Assembly (NCBI GenBank): GCA_002478865.1
Contig: DLJZ01000023.1
Coordinates: forward strand, 12,397-61,129
Direction: 5' to 3'
Length of the DNA stretch: 48,733 nt
DNA from: Hungatella sp. UBA7603
Lineage (GTDB): Bacteria; Bacillota; Clostridia; Lachnospirales; Lachnospiraceae
Shown here: one piece after another, positions 30,415-40,291 of the stretch
Layout of the letters: each line of letters begins with the position of its first letter
Position numbering within the stretch: position 1 is the stretch's first letter
Made by a program: the position numbers and the translations under genes
The notes under the pieces: generated by a model
What the model saw: only the letters and a program-made list of their open reading frames with translations
What the model was told of the DNA's origin: nothing
Database searches by the model: none

Positions 30415-33400
30415 CTATCTCTTTAGCTTGATAGTCTTGATTTCGTATGGTTTAAAGGTGATTAATAACTCATGATCTATCAATGGAATGGCCTCTATCT
30501 CCTCCTCCAGACAAGTACAAGATACTGCCGAAGTTGCATTTAAATCAGCTAATTTCACATGAGCCTTGGTGCGCTTTCCATAGGTCTCGTACATACGGAT
30601 AACAATACCATCGCCCTCTTCGGAATATTTTACGGTATCTGCCAAAATGTTCTCTTCTTCTATGGAAAGAAGAGAGTAAGAAATGCTTTCCCTTCCAGTT
30701 ACGCCTGTTGCTTTCATTGGACAATTTAAATCATAAGCCTCTCTCACGACACCGCCTGTGCGGAAATCACCCTGGTGAGGATAGAGAGAATAGGTAAACT
30801 CATGGTCTCCCTGATCTGCATCTGGATTTGGGAATATGCCGGATTTTAACAGGGTAAGGCGAATGATGGAATCGTGGATATCGTAGCCGTATTTGCAGTC
30901 ATTTAAAATAGCAGCTCCGTATCCTGGCTCGGAAATATCTGCCCACTTGTGAGCGCAAACTTCAAATCTCGCCTGATCCCAGGTAGTGTTTTCATGGGTT
31001 GGTCGGCTTACATTTCCAAACTGAATGTCATAATTGGCTTCCTTGCAAAGAATATCAAGAGGGAACGCTGCTTTTAAAAGAAGCTGATGTTCTGTCCAGT
31101 TGATATGGGTCTTAAAATCGATTCTTTTTGTATGCTTGTAAAAGCAAATCCTTTGCTCTAACGTGGAATCCATAAATTTCTTTGTAATTAAGATGGTACC
31201 TCTTACTGGTCCATTTTCAAGCAGGCGTGCTTCTGTGACCTCAGTCACCTTCCATACCTTTTCTCGGTAGGTAGAATCAACATTCCACGCATCAAATTCC
31301 AAAGGACGATCTTCAAATACAAGAAGCTCATTTCCCTGTGTTCCTTCTTTTAGCAGGTTTCTATCTTCTGTTTTGTCATAGAGTTTAGTTATGGTACCCT
31401 CTACTCCAAATTCCACTTCATAGAATGGTGTGGTCAATCGTGCCGGGCGGCCTTCCTTATCTGCTTCAAAAGATGATATCACTGGAGAATCATCGTAGGA
31501 AGATGACTTGTTTCCACTTCCATATACTTGGTACCCCTTGGAAGGTACCTCCTCCATCAGATAAAGAATCTCACCGTCTGCGGATTCCTGGGATAAAAGA
31601 CCAAGGTTAGGGACTTTATTTCTTAGGGATACAATTCCGGTTCTTGGAAAGCTTAAGGTATTCCATACAGATAAAGATTCCCCATCTTTATCTGCCTGTT
31701 TCAAACCTGAGGCTAAAAGAAGACGTTTGATGCAGGTTTCAATGATCTCATTGCCGGACTGAATGATCTGCTCGTACTGAATCTGGGAATCCTCATAAAC
31801 CTCTTTGATCGAGGAACCTGGTAGGATATCATGGAACTGGTTTAATAAAAGTAGCTTCCAGTTTTCCTCCAACGTTTTTGAGGGATATTCTCCATCCTTT
31901 GTCAGCAGAAGGTTTAATACGGAATAAAATTCCGTGTCTGCGTTTAAGAACTCACAGGTACGATTGTACTTTTTATTCTTAGCCATAGAAGTATAGGTTC
32001 CCCTATGATGTTCCAGATATAACTCTCCATCCCAAACTGGAAGTTGCTTTTCATCCATGTTCTCTTCTAAGATGTGGAAGAAGTCTTTTACAAAAGTCTG
32101 CTTTGTTTTGGGTGCTCTTGCCACACTATGTTCCAGGCGTCTGCTCTGTTCTAACATCTCTTCGGTAGGACCGCCGCCGCCATCTCCGTAGCCGTAACAG
32201 GTAAGGACTTCTTTGCTTACGTCCTTGTTCTGGAATCTCTGCCAGGTTCCCATGATCTGTTTGGCATCTTGTCTTCCGTTATAGGTTGTACTGAAATTCT
32301 TTACAGGTTCCCCATTTTTTACGTAATCTCTTGTGGAAATCAGATAGGTGAGAACCTCACTTCCATCAATCCCCCTCCAGCGGAATACATCATTTGGAAA
32401 CTGGTTGAATTCATTCCAGCCAAGCTTTGTGGTCATAAAATAAGGAAGGCCGGACTGCTTCATAATCTGTGGAATGGCAGCGCTATATCCAAATACATCG
32501 GGGAGCCATAAAACTTCGCTTGCAGCTGCGCCCAACTCTTTTTCAAAGAATCGTCTTCCATAAAGGATATGACGAACCAGGGATTCACCGGAAGCCAAAT
32601 TACAATCTGGTTCAAGCCACATAGCCCCTTCGGTTTCCCATCGTCCTTCCTTAATTCTTTCTTTGATTTCCTCAAAGACACCAGGAGCTTCTTCTTTTAC
32701 GAATTCATAAAGCTGAGGCTGACTGGACATGAATTTATATTCTGGATAACGCTTCATGAGATTTAAGACGGTCTGAAAACTTCTGACTGTCTTTTGTCTT
32801 GTTTGCTTTAAGGGCCATTTCCATGCTACATCAATGTGGGTATGACCGATGCTGTGAACTGTGACCTGATTCTCTGGCCTATTCTTATAATAATGTTCCA
32901 AAAGCCAGGCATCTGCTTCCTTAACAGACTCAAGAAATTCTTCTGAACCAGGCCGTTTAAAATCAACCAGATTAAGAGCTTCGTTTAAGGATTTAAAGGT
33001 ATCGATTCGTTCCAGATCATCCTCTTCTAACAGATCCGCAGCTTCAAATGGTATGACAAAATCATAATAAAAATCTGCGATCACCTCTGAATATGTTCCA
33101 ATCTCCAAATGGAAAAAGTTCGTAAGCCCTGAACTGTTTGAATAAGCATAAAAGACTAGCTCAACGGATTCTCCTCCCTTTGCATAGTCAGATAGGATTA
33201 TATCTTGATGGTTCATATCCATGGTGCCAGAGAGTTTTCCATTTAAGTATACGAGAATCTGAGGATTGTCGGTGTTCCAGATATCTGTCGCTCCCGTATT
33301 TAAAACTGCCCTTACCTGCATCTCGCTAGAGGTTTTAGGAAGCGTTACGTTCGTAAGAAACCAGTAATGCTGATCGGTTCCTCCCCAGGTTTCATCCGTC

Positions 33401-33558
33401 CCAAAAGGAGTCCACGAAAACGCACTGCTGTCAAAGTTTTCTTCAAAGCTGTAATCCCCTGGACTCACCAGCACATGCTCTGCTCTAATCATGTCCTGAT
33501 AGCATAATGCCTTGATTGAATCTACTGCTGCCTTTAATCTGTTTCTCATTGGATTCAT
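30415..33558 (-). CDS. GH38 alpha-mannosidase (1047 aa)
   Basis: This is the second GH38 enzyme, clearly divergent from its neighbour. The core motifs are GHTHIDVAWKWPLKQTRQK (His241, Asp243), LEPDCNLASGESLVRH (about 315-330), WLPDVFGYSAAIPQI (nucleophile Asp354) and NQFHDILPGSSI. The N-terminal part (WGGTDQHYWFLTNVTLP, VLVYLNGKLSGTMD-like strands) resembles a carbohydrate-binding beta-sandwich. No signal peptide is present. Two different GH38 enzymes together suggest two alpha-mannoside linkages or two positions in one glycan. The gap to the next gene is 114 bases without a strong terminator, so the pair may share a transcript. Confidence 0.95.
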   Translation of the reverse strand: MNPMRNRLKAAVDSIKALCYQDMIRAEHVLVSPGDYSFEENFDSSAFSWTPFGTDETWGGTDQHYWFLTNVTLPKTSSEMQVRAVLNTGATDIWNTDNPQILVYLNGKLSGTMDMNHQDIILSDYAKGGESVELVFYAYSNSSGLTNFFHLEIGTYSEVIADFYYDFVIPFEAADLLEEDDLERIDTFKSLNEALNLVDFKRPGSEEFLESVKEADAWLLEHYYKNRPENQVTVHSIGHTHIDVAWKWPLKQTRQKTVRSFQTVLNLMKRYPEYKFMSSQPQLYEFVKEEAPGVFEEIKERIKEGRWETEGAMWLEPDCNLASGESLVRHILYGRRFFEKELGAAASEVLWLPDVFGYSAAIPQIMKQSGLPYFMTTKLGWNEFNQFPNDVFRWRGIDGSEVLTYLISTRDYVKNGEPVKNFSTTYNGRQDAKQIMGTWQRFQNKDVSKEVLTCYGYGDGGGGPTEEMLEQSRRLEHSVARAPKTKQTFVKDFFHILEENMDEKQLPVWDGELYLEHHRGTYTSMAKNKKYNRTCEFLNADTEFYSVLNLLLTKDGEYPSKTLEENWKLLLLNQFHDILPGSSIKEVYEDSQIQYEQIIQSGNEIIETCIKRLLLASGLKQADKDGESLSVWNTLSFPRTGIVSLRNKVPNLGLLSQESADGEILYLMEEVPSKGYQVYGSGNKSSSYDDSPVISSFEADKEGRPARLTTPFYEVEFGVEGTITKLYDKTEDRNLLKEGTQGNELLVFEDRPLEFDAWNVDSTYREKVWKVTEVTEARLLENGPVRGTILITKKFMDSTLEQRICFYKHTKRIDFKTHINWTEHQLLLKAAFPLDILCKEANYDIQFGNVSRPTHENTTWDQARFEVCAHKWADISEPGYGAAILNDCKYGYDIHDSIIRLTLLKSGIFPNPDADQGDHEFTYSLYPHQGDFRTGGVVREAYDLNCPMKATGVTGRESISYSLLSIEEENILADTVKYSEEGDGIVIRMYETYGKRTKAHVKLADLNATSAVSCTCLEEEIEAIPLIDHELLITFKPYEIKTIKLKR

Positions 33559-33587
33559 AACATCATTCCGCCTTTTTCTAAGATTTT

Positions 33588-33623
33588 AAAAAAGCGGGAA
33601 ACCAAATGTTGTTGGTCTCCCGC
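33588..33623 (-). terminator. Terminator of the second CUT1 transporter operon
   Basis: On the minus strand GCGGGAGACCAA pairs with TTGGTTTCCCGC (one mismatch) and is followed by TTTTTT. It separates the binding protein/permease operon (33638-36803) from the GH38 genes. Confidence 0.85.
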
Positions 33624-33637
33624 CTAAAAAGCTATCA

Positions 33638-34492
33638 CTAGCCCTTAATTCCTGTGGATGCGATTCCTTCTACCAAATACTTCTGCATAGTCAAGAAGAT
33701 TAAGAATATAGGAACCAGGGATAAAGTTGCCATTGCAAACATCGCGCCCCAATCTGAACCAGCTGTAGGGTCTGAGAACATCTTAAGAGCATAGCTGACC
33801 GGATATTTCAACGGATCACTTAAGTAGATCAACGCAGAAAGGAAATCATCCCATCTCCACATAAAGGAGAAAATTGCGCTTGTTACCAGTGATGGTTTAA
33901 TCAGAGGAAGTATAATCCGGTAGAAAATGGAGTAAACGGTACAGCCATCCATTCTCGCAGCCTCATCTAAGTCATAGGGAATTCCTTTTATAAACTGTAC
34001 ATTTAAGAAAATGAAAAAGCCCTGTCCAAAAAATTGTGGTACAATGATCGGAAGATAACTACCTACCCAGCCCATTTTATTAAAGATAATGTACTGAGGA
34101 ATCATGATAACCTGGAACGGAAGCATCATAGCGAGCAGCATACATGCAAACCAGAAGCTTTTAAATTTAAAATCCATCCGGGCAAATCCGTAACCAATCA
34201 CAGCAGAGGAAATAACTGCTCCTATTGTGGATAGACCGGCAATGACAAAGGAATTCTTAAAAAATATAGCAAAACTGTAACCCGCAAATCCCTTCCAGCC
34301 TACCAGATAATTGGTGGGTGAAAACGTTTCTGGAAGCAGACTAGCTGCAGTACGAAATATCTCATTGGTATTTTTAAAGGAGCTCATCACCATCCACACA
34401 AGCGGATATATCATAACACATGCAAAGAAAAAGGTAAATACATGATATATCAGTGTGATGGCTGTTCGTCTTTCTTTATATCCTGTCATCAT
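33638..34492 (-). CDS. Carbohydrate ABC transporter permease (LacG/AraQ-type)
   Basis: This 284-aa protein with six membrane segments ends in QKYLVEGIASTGIKG, the usual terminus of CUT1 MalG/LacG subunits. Its EAA loop is DEAARMDGCTVYSIFYRIILPLIKPSLVTS. It starts six bases after the partner permease gene ends and is the last gene of the second CUT1 importer. As with the first importer, no ATPase gene is adjacent. Confidence 0.93.
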   Translation of the reverse strand: MMTGYKERRTAITLIYHVFTFFFACVMIYPLVWMVMSSFKNTNEIFRTAASLLPETFSPTNYLVGWKGFAGYSFAIFFKNSFVIAGLSTIGAVISSAVIGYGFARMDFKFKSFWFACMLLAMMLPFQVIMIPQYIIFNKMGWVGSYLPIIVPQFFGQGFFIFLNVQFIKGIPYDLDEAARMDGCTVYSIFYRIILPLIKPSLVTSAIFSFMWRWDDFLSALIYLSDPLKYPVSYALKMFSDPTAGSDWGAMFAMATLSLVPIFLIFLTMQKYLVEGIASTGIKG

Positions 34493-34498
34493 CTCTCA

Positions 34499-35428
34499 TC
34501 ACCCTTCTGCTTCATAATGTACCCACAATTTCTGAGTCTTGAACAGTATCAGAGTCAGCACACCCACAACGAATACCATGAACCATGCCATAGCACATCC
34601 GTAACCTAGCTTATTATAAGTAAAGGAATTCTGGTACATGTAAACGGTATAAAACAAAGTGGTATCTCTAGGCTTACCCTGAGTGATGATATAACTTTGA
34701 GTGAATGCCATAAATCCGTTGATCAACTGGTTGATTAGGTTAAAGAAAATGGTTGGTGTCAGCATGGGAAGCGTAATCTTAAAGAAACGCTGAATTCCAT
34801 TGGCACCATCTACGGTAGCCGCTTCATACAGGCTAACCGGAATCTGCTTCAAACCAGATAAGAATATAAGCATGGACGAACCAAACTGCCAGATTGCTAG
34901 TATAATTAAAGTCCAGATTGCGGTATCTGTTCTTCCTAACCATGCAATATCTCCTGGAAGCCCGACCACTTTCATAAGTGCATTGACAACACCATCACTG
35001 GCAAACATTCTTTTCCAGAGGATTGCAACTGCAACACTGGAACCAATGATAGATGGCAGATAATAAACGGCTCTGTAAAATCCAGATAATTTAGTACTCT
35101 TTACTAACAGCATGGCAACTGCAAGAGCCATGATAAGCCGGAGAGGCACCGAAAACAGAACATAGTACATGGTGACTCCGAAAACTTTCCAAAACTTTGG
35201 ATCTCCAGTAAACATGGTTCTGTAATTTTCCAGACCTATAAAAACCGGTGTCTTTAAAATGTTATATCTGGTGAATGAAAACCCTAAGGAAAGAATCATT
35301 GGAATGGCTAAGAATGCAAGAAACCCTATAATGAAGGGCAGGATAAATACATATCCTGCAACCTTCGGTCTGTTTAAAACTTGTGCCAATGTTTCTTTTC
35401 TCTTAGGGGGTGTTTGATTATTCTTCAT
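34499..35428 (-). CDS. Carbohydrate ABC transporter permease (LacF/UgpA-type)
   Basis: This 309-aa membrane protein opens with a basic cytoplasmic tail (KRKETLAQVLNRPKVAGYVFILPFIIGFLAFL) and carries the EAA loop YEAATVDGANGIQRFFKITLPMLTPTIFFN. It pairs with the LacG-type subunit downstream and receives substrate from the binding protein encoded 25 bases upstream. It belongs to the MalF/UgpA group rather than to the LplB group used by the first importer, so the two importers are not recent duplicates. Confidence 0.93.
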   Translation of the reverse strand: MKNNQTPPKRKETLAQVLNRPKVAGYVFILPFIIGFLAFLAIPMILSLGFSFTRYNILKTPVFIGLENYRTMFTGDPKFWKVFGVTMYYVLFSVPLRLIMALAVAMLLVKSTKLSGFYRAVYYLPSIIGSSVAVAILWKRMFASDGVVNALMKVVGLPGDIAWLGRTDTAIWTLIILAIWQFGSSMLIFLSGLKQIPVSLYEAATVDGANGIQRFFKITLPMLTPTIFFNLINQLINGFMAFTQSYIITQGKPRDTTLFYTVYMYQNSFTYNKLGYGCAMAWFMVFVVGVLTLILFKTQKLWVHYEAEG

Positions 35429-35453
35429 CTTATCCCCTCCGGACTTTTAACTG

Positions 35454-36803
35454 CTATTTTCCTGCTTCTTCCAAGATTTTCTTAGCTTCGGGTACGAACT
35501 GGCCAACAGCATCATCTGCAGTTGCATCCCCATAACGGACTGCCTCTACAACTGTTTTACCTAATGCTTCTACTTCGCCCTTACCAGATGGATCTGGAGC
35601 GTCGATTGGTGTTGCAACTTCTGAAACCTTAGCTACATAATCAAATACGTGCTGAGAAATTTCATCTGCTTTTGGTTTGATTTCATCTGCAACAGCAGAG
35701 TTAACTGGGATTCCTCTTTCTGCAAGAAGAATATCATTTGCCTCGGTGCTGTTAACAAACCAGTCAAGGAACTTCGCTGCTGCTTCTTTGTTCTTAGATG
35801 ATTCAGCAACGGAGAAGAACATACTTGGTTTTAAATAAATTGGCTGTGACTTAGAATCGGTAATGGTTGGGAACATGGTAATTCCTAAATCTCTTCCAGC
35901 AGTTTTGGATACACTAATATACTGGTTGGATAATAAGAAATCATTCCATGTGGAAGAATCAATGATTGGTTTTGTTTCAACGACGTCTGGATTCTTTTCA
36001 GCAAGAAGATCTGCGGAAATGCTGAAATCTGCTTTTGCAAATTTCTCCATGGTGTTGAAATAAATCTTCATAGAATCTTCTTTGCCTGTTGTTAATTCAT
36101 CAAACAGATGAGAACCATTTGCCCTTGCCATGATCTGCATCATGTTGATTCCACCGTCATAAAGAGCTTTTGTGCCGGTTTTTTCGTATATCGTTTTAGA
36201 GATATCATATAATTGATCCATGGTCAACTGATCTGGAATGGTAACGCCAGCTTTTTCAACAATTGCTTTATCATAAAGCATCATAGGAGCGTTGCTTCCA
36301 AGGCTGATTGCGTAGCATTTTCCATCAATGGAACCACTTTCGATAATGCTCTCTGAAATTTTTGTGGTATCAATCGTTCCTGTGGAGATGAATTCAGATA
36401 AATCTGCAAGCTGTCCACTCTTTTGATACTGATTTAAGTAAGAATAGTCCATCTGTACGATATCTGGTAAATTGCCACCAGCTGCCATAGCAGAAAGCTT
36501 ATCCCAGTAACCAGACCAATCAGTAAATTCTACCTTGATATCTACATCTGGATTCTGGCTCATATAAAGATCGACTGCTTTTTTGGTTACGTCATTTCTT
36601 GTCTGGTTACCCCACCAGCTAAGATTTAAAGTAACTTTTCCTCCGGTTGAAGCGCTTGTACCAGCTGCTGCTTTTGTTGTCTCTGCTGCTGAGGTCGCTC
36701 CGGTTGTCTGTGTATCAGTTTTGTCTGTCTTAGCGCCACAAGCCGCTAAAGATGTCGCTGCTAACAATGCAGCAAGGGTTGTTGCTAAAAGTCTCTTTTT
36801 CAT
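35454..36803 (-). CDS. Extracellular sugar-binding lipoprotein (CUT1, family 1)
   Basis: This 449-aa lipoprotein has the signal peptide MKKRLLATTLAALLAATSLAAC with lipobox SLAAC and a Thr/Ala/Ser-rich linker to about residue 53. The MalE-like binding domain includes LSWWGNQTRNDVTKKAVDLY and GGNLPDIVQMDYSYLNQY. It is the first gene of the second importer operon, with GGGAGG upstream of its ATG. It diverges from the sensor kinase at 36988, and such kinases in Lachnospiraceae commonly control the adjacent sugar transporter. The exact ligand is unknown. Confidence 0.93.
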   Translation of the reverse strand: MKKRLLATTLAALLAATSLAACGAKTDKTDTQTTGATSAAETTKAAAGTSASTGGKVTLNLSWWGNQTRNDVTKKAVDLYMSQNPDVDIKVEFTDWSGYWDKLSAMAAGGNLPDIVQMDYSYLNQYQKSGQLADLSEFISTGTIDTTKISESIIESGSIDGKCYAISLGSNAPMMLYDKAIVEKAGVTIPDQLTMDQLYDISKTIYEKTGTKALYDGGINMMQIMARANGSHLFDELTTGKEDSMKIYFNTMEKFAKADFSISADLLAEKNPDVVETKPIIDSSTWNDFLLSNQYISVSKTAGRDLGITMFPTITDSKSQPIYLKPSMFFSVAESSKNKEAAAKFLDWFVNSTEANDILLAERGIPVNSAVADEIKPKADEISQHVFDYVAKVSEVATPIDAPDPSGKGEVEALGKTVVEAVRYGDATADDAVGQFVPEAKKILEEAGK

Positions 36804-36987
36804 TATAAAACCTCCCTTTCGATTTCATTATCGTATCCATATCATATGTCAAATATGCACAACGGTAAAGTTAAAATATGGCTTTTTGTGGTTAAAAAAA
36901 CAGCTTTCTGTAATTTTATGTCGAATTTTAATATATTTTTTTGCACTTTTACTATATAATACAGACATGGGGAAAGGAAGTATGATT

Positions 36988-38748
36988 ATGAATCGATGTA
37001 TTATGTTGTTTAACAACCTATCTTTATATAAGAAGATCCTGACTGTTTTTTTATTATCGATGCTTGCCATCTGCATTACGTTCTTATTAAGTGTGAAAAT
37101 CTTAACAACTCGCTATAACGAGGAACTATATAAGACCAATGCAAACTCGCTCAATCATGTTACTACCTACTTAGAGTCAGAGATGCAGACAGTGGAGACC
37201 ATAACAGACAGCTTAGTTGGAGATCAGACGATTCAAAGCAACCTGACTTTTCTCTCCGAAAATCCTTATAGCAACCGAAGAGCTCTGGCTCGCAGGGATA
37301 TTTACCAGCAGCTTTATTCCTATATCTATCGTAGCAGCTATATCAAATCCATCAATATTATCCTAGAGGATGGAACCAATATCTGCATGGGAAGCTCTGA
37401 TGATATTTTAAAGTTTGATGTTAAGGAGTTAAGTAAAAGTCTTGATTCCCTAAAAGGCGGATCCATCTGGTCCTCCAGCATAGAAGCTGGTCCTGATACG
37501 GTATGTGCCAGACAGATCCTTAAGCTGAGATACTTAAGTTTAAAGAAACTGGGCGAAATGTATATTACCGTAAACATGGATAAAATGATTGAAGACGGCT
37601 TAACAAATTCAGGAAGCTTTTCTGAAAACTCCAATTTTATTCTCATGTCAGGAGGCAAGAGAATCTACCCCTCTAAACCTTTTCACGATGAATTAAGCCT
37701 TCAGTTAATTGAGGACATCAAACAACAAGAGAATGCTTATACCATTGCCACTTTAGATGGCAAAAAGGAATTTATCATCAGCGGACACATTCCTTACGCC
37801 AAATGGGATTATTTATATTTCAGGGATTATGATCCACTATTTTATGGCATTCGTCTGATTAGCATGCAGATCTTTCTTTTTACCTTTTGCATTATCACCG
37901 TGACTGCCGTATGGGTAAACGTAATCTTCCGCCATATCTTCCGCCACCTTGATTATCTCATTGAGAAGATCAAATGCTTTGGCAGCGGAGAGGTTCCTGA
38001 TTACAATATTAAATTATATGATTATGAAAATCGTCAAGATGAGATTGGTCAGCTTCACCGCAGCTTTGATGAAATGACTCACAGCGTAAAGGTACTTCGG
38101 GATGAAAATTATGACAAGCAGCTTCTTGTCAGAGATTCTACCATTAAGATGCTACAACAGCAGATCAATCCTCACTTTTTATACAATACCTTAGACACCA
38201 TTAACTGGATGGCACAAAAATACGGTGCTGATGATATTTCCGTTATGGTCCGTTCTCTTGGAAACTTATTTAGAGCTTCCATTGCGGATCAAAAGGACAT
38301 TATCCCATTATCCGATGAGCTAAAGGTGCTTTATGACTATATCCGAATTCAGGAAATACGATTTAAGGACAGACTTAATTTTGAGCTTGATACCCCGGAA
38401 AAGATCTCTCAGATCTTTGTCCCAAAGCTCTGCATCCAACCTCTGGTGGAAAATGCCCTTAAGCACGCCATGGAAGATACCGATGAACTATGCAGGATCC
38501 GAGTTTCCATTCAAGAGATGGAACAAGATTACCAAATCCAAGTGTCCAATACAGGTTCCCAGTTTGAAGAGGACCTATTAGAGAAGATTGCCAACAAAGA
38601 AATCACCCCACAGGGCTCCGGAGTCGGTCTTCTTAATATTAATTCCAGATTAAAACTGCTTTACGGAGACAATTACGGACTAAAATTTTACAACAAAGGT
38701 GGAAAGGCAGTTGTCATGCTGTCCATTCCAAAGGAACAGGAGGCTTGA
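36988..38748 (+). CDS. Sensor histidine kinase (YesM/LytS type)
   Basis: This is a membrane kinase of about 586 aa: TM1 about residues 17-36, an extracytoplasmic sensing region (about 37-287), TM2 about 288-312, a HAMP-like linker with a second helix (YENRQDEIGQLHRSFDEMTHSV), the His_kinase segment LQQQINPHFLYNTLDTINW (phospho-acceptor His396), and an ATPase domain with N-box (LVENALKHAM) and G-box (GSGVGLLNINSRL). I chose the ATG at 36988 because GGAAAGGAAG is at proper distance; ATGs at 36967 and 36982 are possible alternatives. The frame is open much further upstream but overlaps the divergent transporter gene. It probably senses sugar, directly or through the transporter, and signals to the regulator at 38750. 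Confidence 0.92.
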   Translation: MNRCIMLFNNLSLYKKILTVFLLSMLAICITFLLSVKILTTRYNEELYKTNANSLNHVTTYLESEMQTVETITDSLVGDQTIQSNLTFLSENPYSNRRALARRDIYQQLYSYIYRSSYIKSINIILEDGTNICMGSSDDILKFDVKELSKSLDSLKGGSIWSSSIEAGPDTVCARQILKLRYLSLKKLGEMYITVNMDKMIEDGLTNSGSFSENSNFILMSGGKRIYPSKPFHDELSLQLIEDIKQQENAYTIATLDGKKEFIISGHIPYAKWDYLYFRDYDPLFYGIRLISMQIFLFTFCIITVTAVWVNVIFRHIFRHLDYLIEKIKCFGSGEVPDYNIKLYDYENRQDEIGQLHRSFDEMTHSVKVLRDENYDKQLLVRDSTIKMLQQQINPHFLYNTLDTINWMAQKYGADDISVMVRSLGNLFRASIADQKDIIPLSDELKVLYDYIRIQEIRFKDRLNFELDTPEKISQIFVPKLCIQPLVENALKHAMEDTDELCRIRVSIQEMEQDYQIQVSNTGSQFEEDLLEKIANKEITPQGSGVGLLNINSRLKLLYGDNYGLKFYNKGGKAVVMLSIPKEQEA

Positions 38749-38749
38749 T

Positions 38750-40261
38750 ATGCTGAGACTAATGATAGTAGATGACGAACAGATTATAAGAGAAGCCCTT
38801 TCCCAGATGATTGACTACGAGTCCCTGGGCTATAAGCTAATCGCTACAGCGAAAAACGGTATGGAAGCTTATGATATTATCTGTGACGAATATCCAGATG
38901 TGGTGATTACAGATATCCGGATGCCTATCTTAAACGGCCTGGACCTGATCGACCGCTCTATCAAAGCAGATTCAAAGATTACATTTATCCTGCTTTCTGG
39001 GTACAATGACTTTGAATACGCAAAGCAAGCCATGAAATACGGCGTTCGCTACTATCTATTAAAGCCAACGGATAAAAATGAGTTAATTGATTCTCTTGTC
39101 TCCGTGAGAAAGGAACGGCTAATTGAAGAGGAAAATAGAAAGCTTCAGCAGGATCATTTCTTAAAAAGTTTGCATTTTCCTTTGGAACAGAGCTTTATCA
39201 TGGAGGCATTAGAGCATCAGGACAACTTTTCTCCGGTTTTTCGTAAATATCAGGGTCTATTATCCGTTCCAAAGGATTGCCAATATGCCTGCATCTGTTC
39301 CTTTGTAGAAGAAAGTTATTTAAAGAATTTTGCCTGTGACGTAAAGCGGATGTTAGAAGTCGCAAAGATTCCCTTGCTTTTCTCCATTCTTTACGTGAAG
39401 AACGCAGCAGTCCTTATTTTCCCAGCCTCTACCCTTGTCATTCAAGAGGAGATGGAACGACAGATCACTGAGTTAAAATATCCAGGCCAATCCGTAACCT
39501 TTGAAACCGAGTTCCTCCATAAAGAATCCGCAGAACATTTATTTCATGAAATCCTTTTAAAAATTTCTAGGTTTGAGAGAATTCTTCTAATAAAAGAAGA
39601 TGGCTGCTCTCACGAGATCAAAAATCACATCGCCTCGCCCTGGATGATAAGCCGGCTGGAAGACTCCATTACCTCTGCCGAAAACATCTTACAAAAAACT
39701 GCCCTTTTGGATTCTGCTTTCATGGACTCCATGCCATTAATTACAGCCAGAAGTCTTGCCTTAGGTCTGTTCCTTCAAAGTGGAGTCGAACAGGAAAAGC
39801 TTCCTACGGATGCTGCCTGCGATTTTTTTAGAAGGATCTATTCCTGCAATTCGGTGCAGGAAATTAGAGATCTGCTTTCCGTAGTCATGGTCCAGAAAAC
39901 AAAAGACCCCGGTTCTCAAAAAATCAGCTCCAATATATCCATTTTAAAAACTTACATCAGAGAACATCTGGATTCTGAGAATTTATCTCTAAAGTGGCTG
40001 GCTGAGAATTATCTTTTTGTAAGTGTGGGATACTTAAGCAAGCAGTTCATTAAAGAAGAAGGAATGCGCTTTTCGGATTATCTGAATAAAGAACGAATGG
40101 AAGAAGCCATACGTCTTATGACCTTTTATCACAGCGATAACGTAAAGCACATTGCCAGACAAGTAGGGTTTGGCAGCAATCCTCAGTACTTTAGTCAGGT
40201 ATTTAAGCGGTATACCGGCCTTCCGCCGACCGAATATATTGAAACATTAAAAAACAAATAG
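38750..40261 (+). CDS. Response regulator with AraC-type output domain (YesN type)
   Basis: This 503-aa protein has an N-terminal receiver domain (acid pair Asp8/Asp9, phospho-acceptor Asp55 in VVITDIRMP, Lys near 105 in YYLLKPTDK), a long middle region of about 250 aa, and a C-terminal AraC pair of helix-turn-helix motifs (LSLKWLAENYLFVSVGYLSKQF; VKHIARQVGFGSNPQYFSQVFKRYTGLPPTEY). The ATG follows AGGAGG by six bases and lies one base after the kinase stop, so the pair is coupled. It likely activates the neighbouring transporter, GH38 and GH105 genes. Confidence 0.94.
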   Translation: MLRLMIVDDEQIIREALSQMIDYESLGYKLIATAKNGMEAYDIICDEYPDVVITDIRMPILNGLDLIDRSIKADSKITFILLSGYNDFEYAKQAMKYGVRYYLLKPTDKNELIDSLVSVRKERLIEEENRKLQQDHFLKSLHFPLEQSFIMEALEHQDNFSPVFRKYQGLLSVPKDCQYACICSFVEESYLKNFACDVKRMLEVAKIPLLFSILYVKNAAVLIFPASTLVIQEEMERQITELKYPGQSVTFETEFLHKESAEHLFHEILLKISRFERILLIKEDGCSHEIKNHIASPWMISRLEDSITSAENILQKTALLDSAFMDSMPLITARSLALGLFLQSGVEQEKLPTDAACDFFRRIYSCNSVQEIRDLLSVVMVQKTKDPGSQKISSNISILKTYIREHLDSENLSLKWLAENYLFVSVGYLSKQFIKEEGMRFSDYLNKERMEEAIRLMTFYHSDNVKHIARQVGFGSNPQYFSQVFKRYTGLPPTEYIETLKNK

Positions 40262-40291
40262 GAAACACACACAAAAAGGAGAATCTTGATC

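Noticed and set aside
36583..36987. N-terminal extension of the sensor kinase frame
   Set aside because: It lies antisense to the start of the binding-protein gene; the kinase starts with a good ribosome binding site near 36988 and its first membrane segment follows directly.
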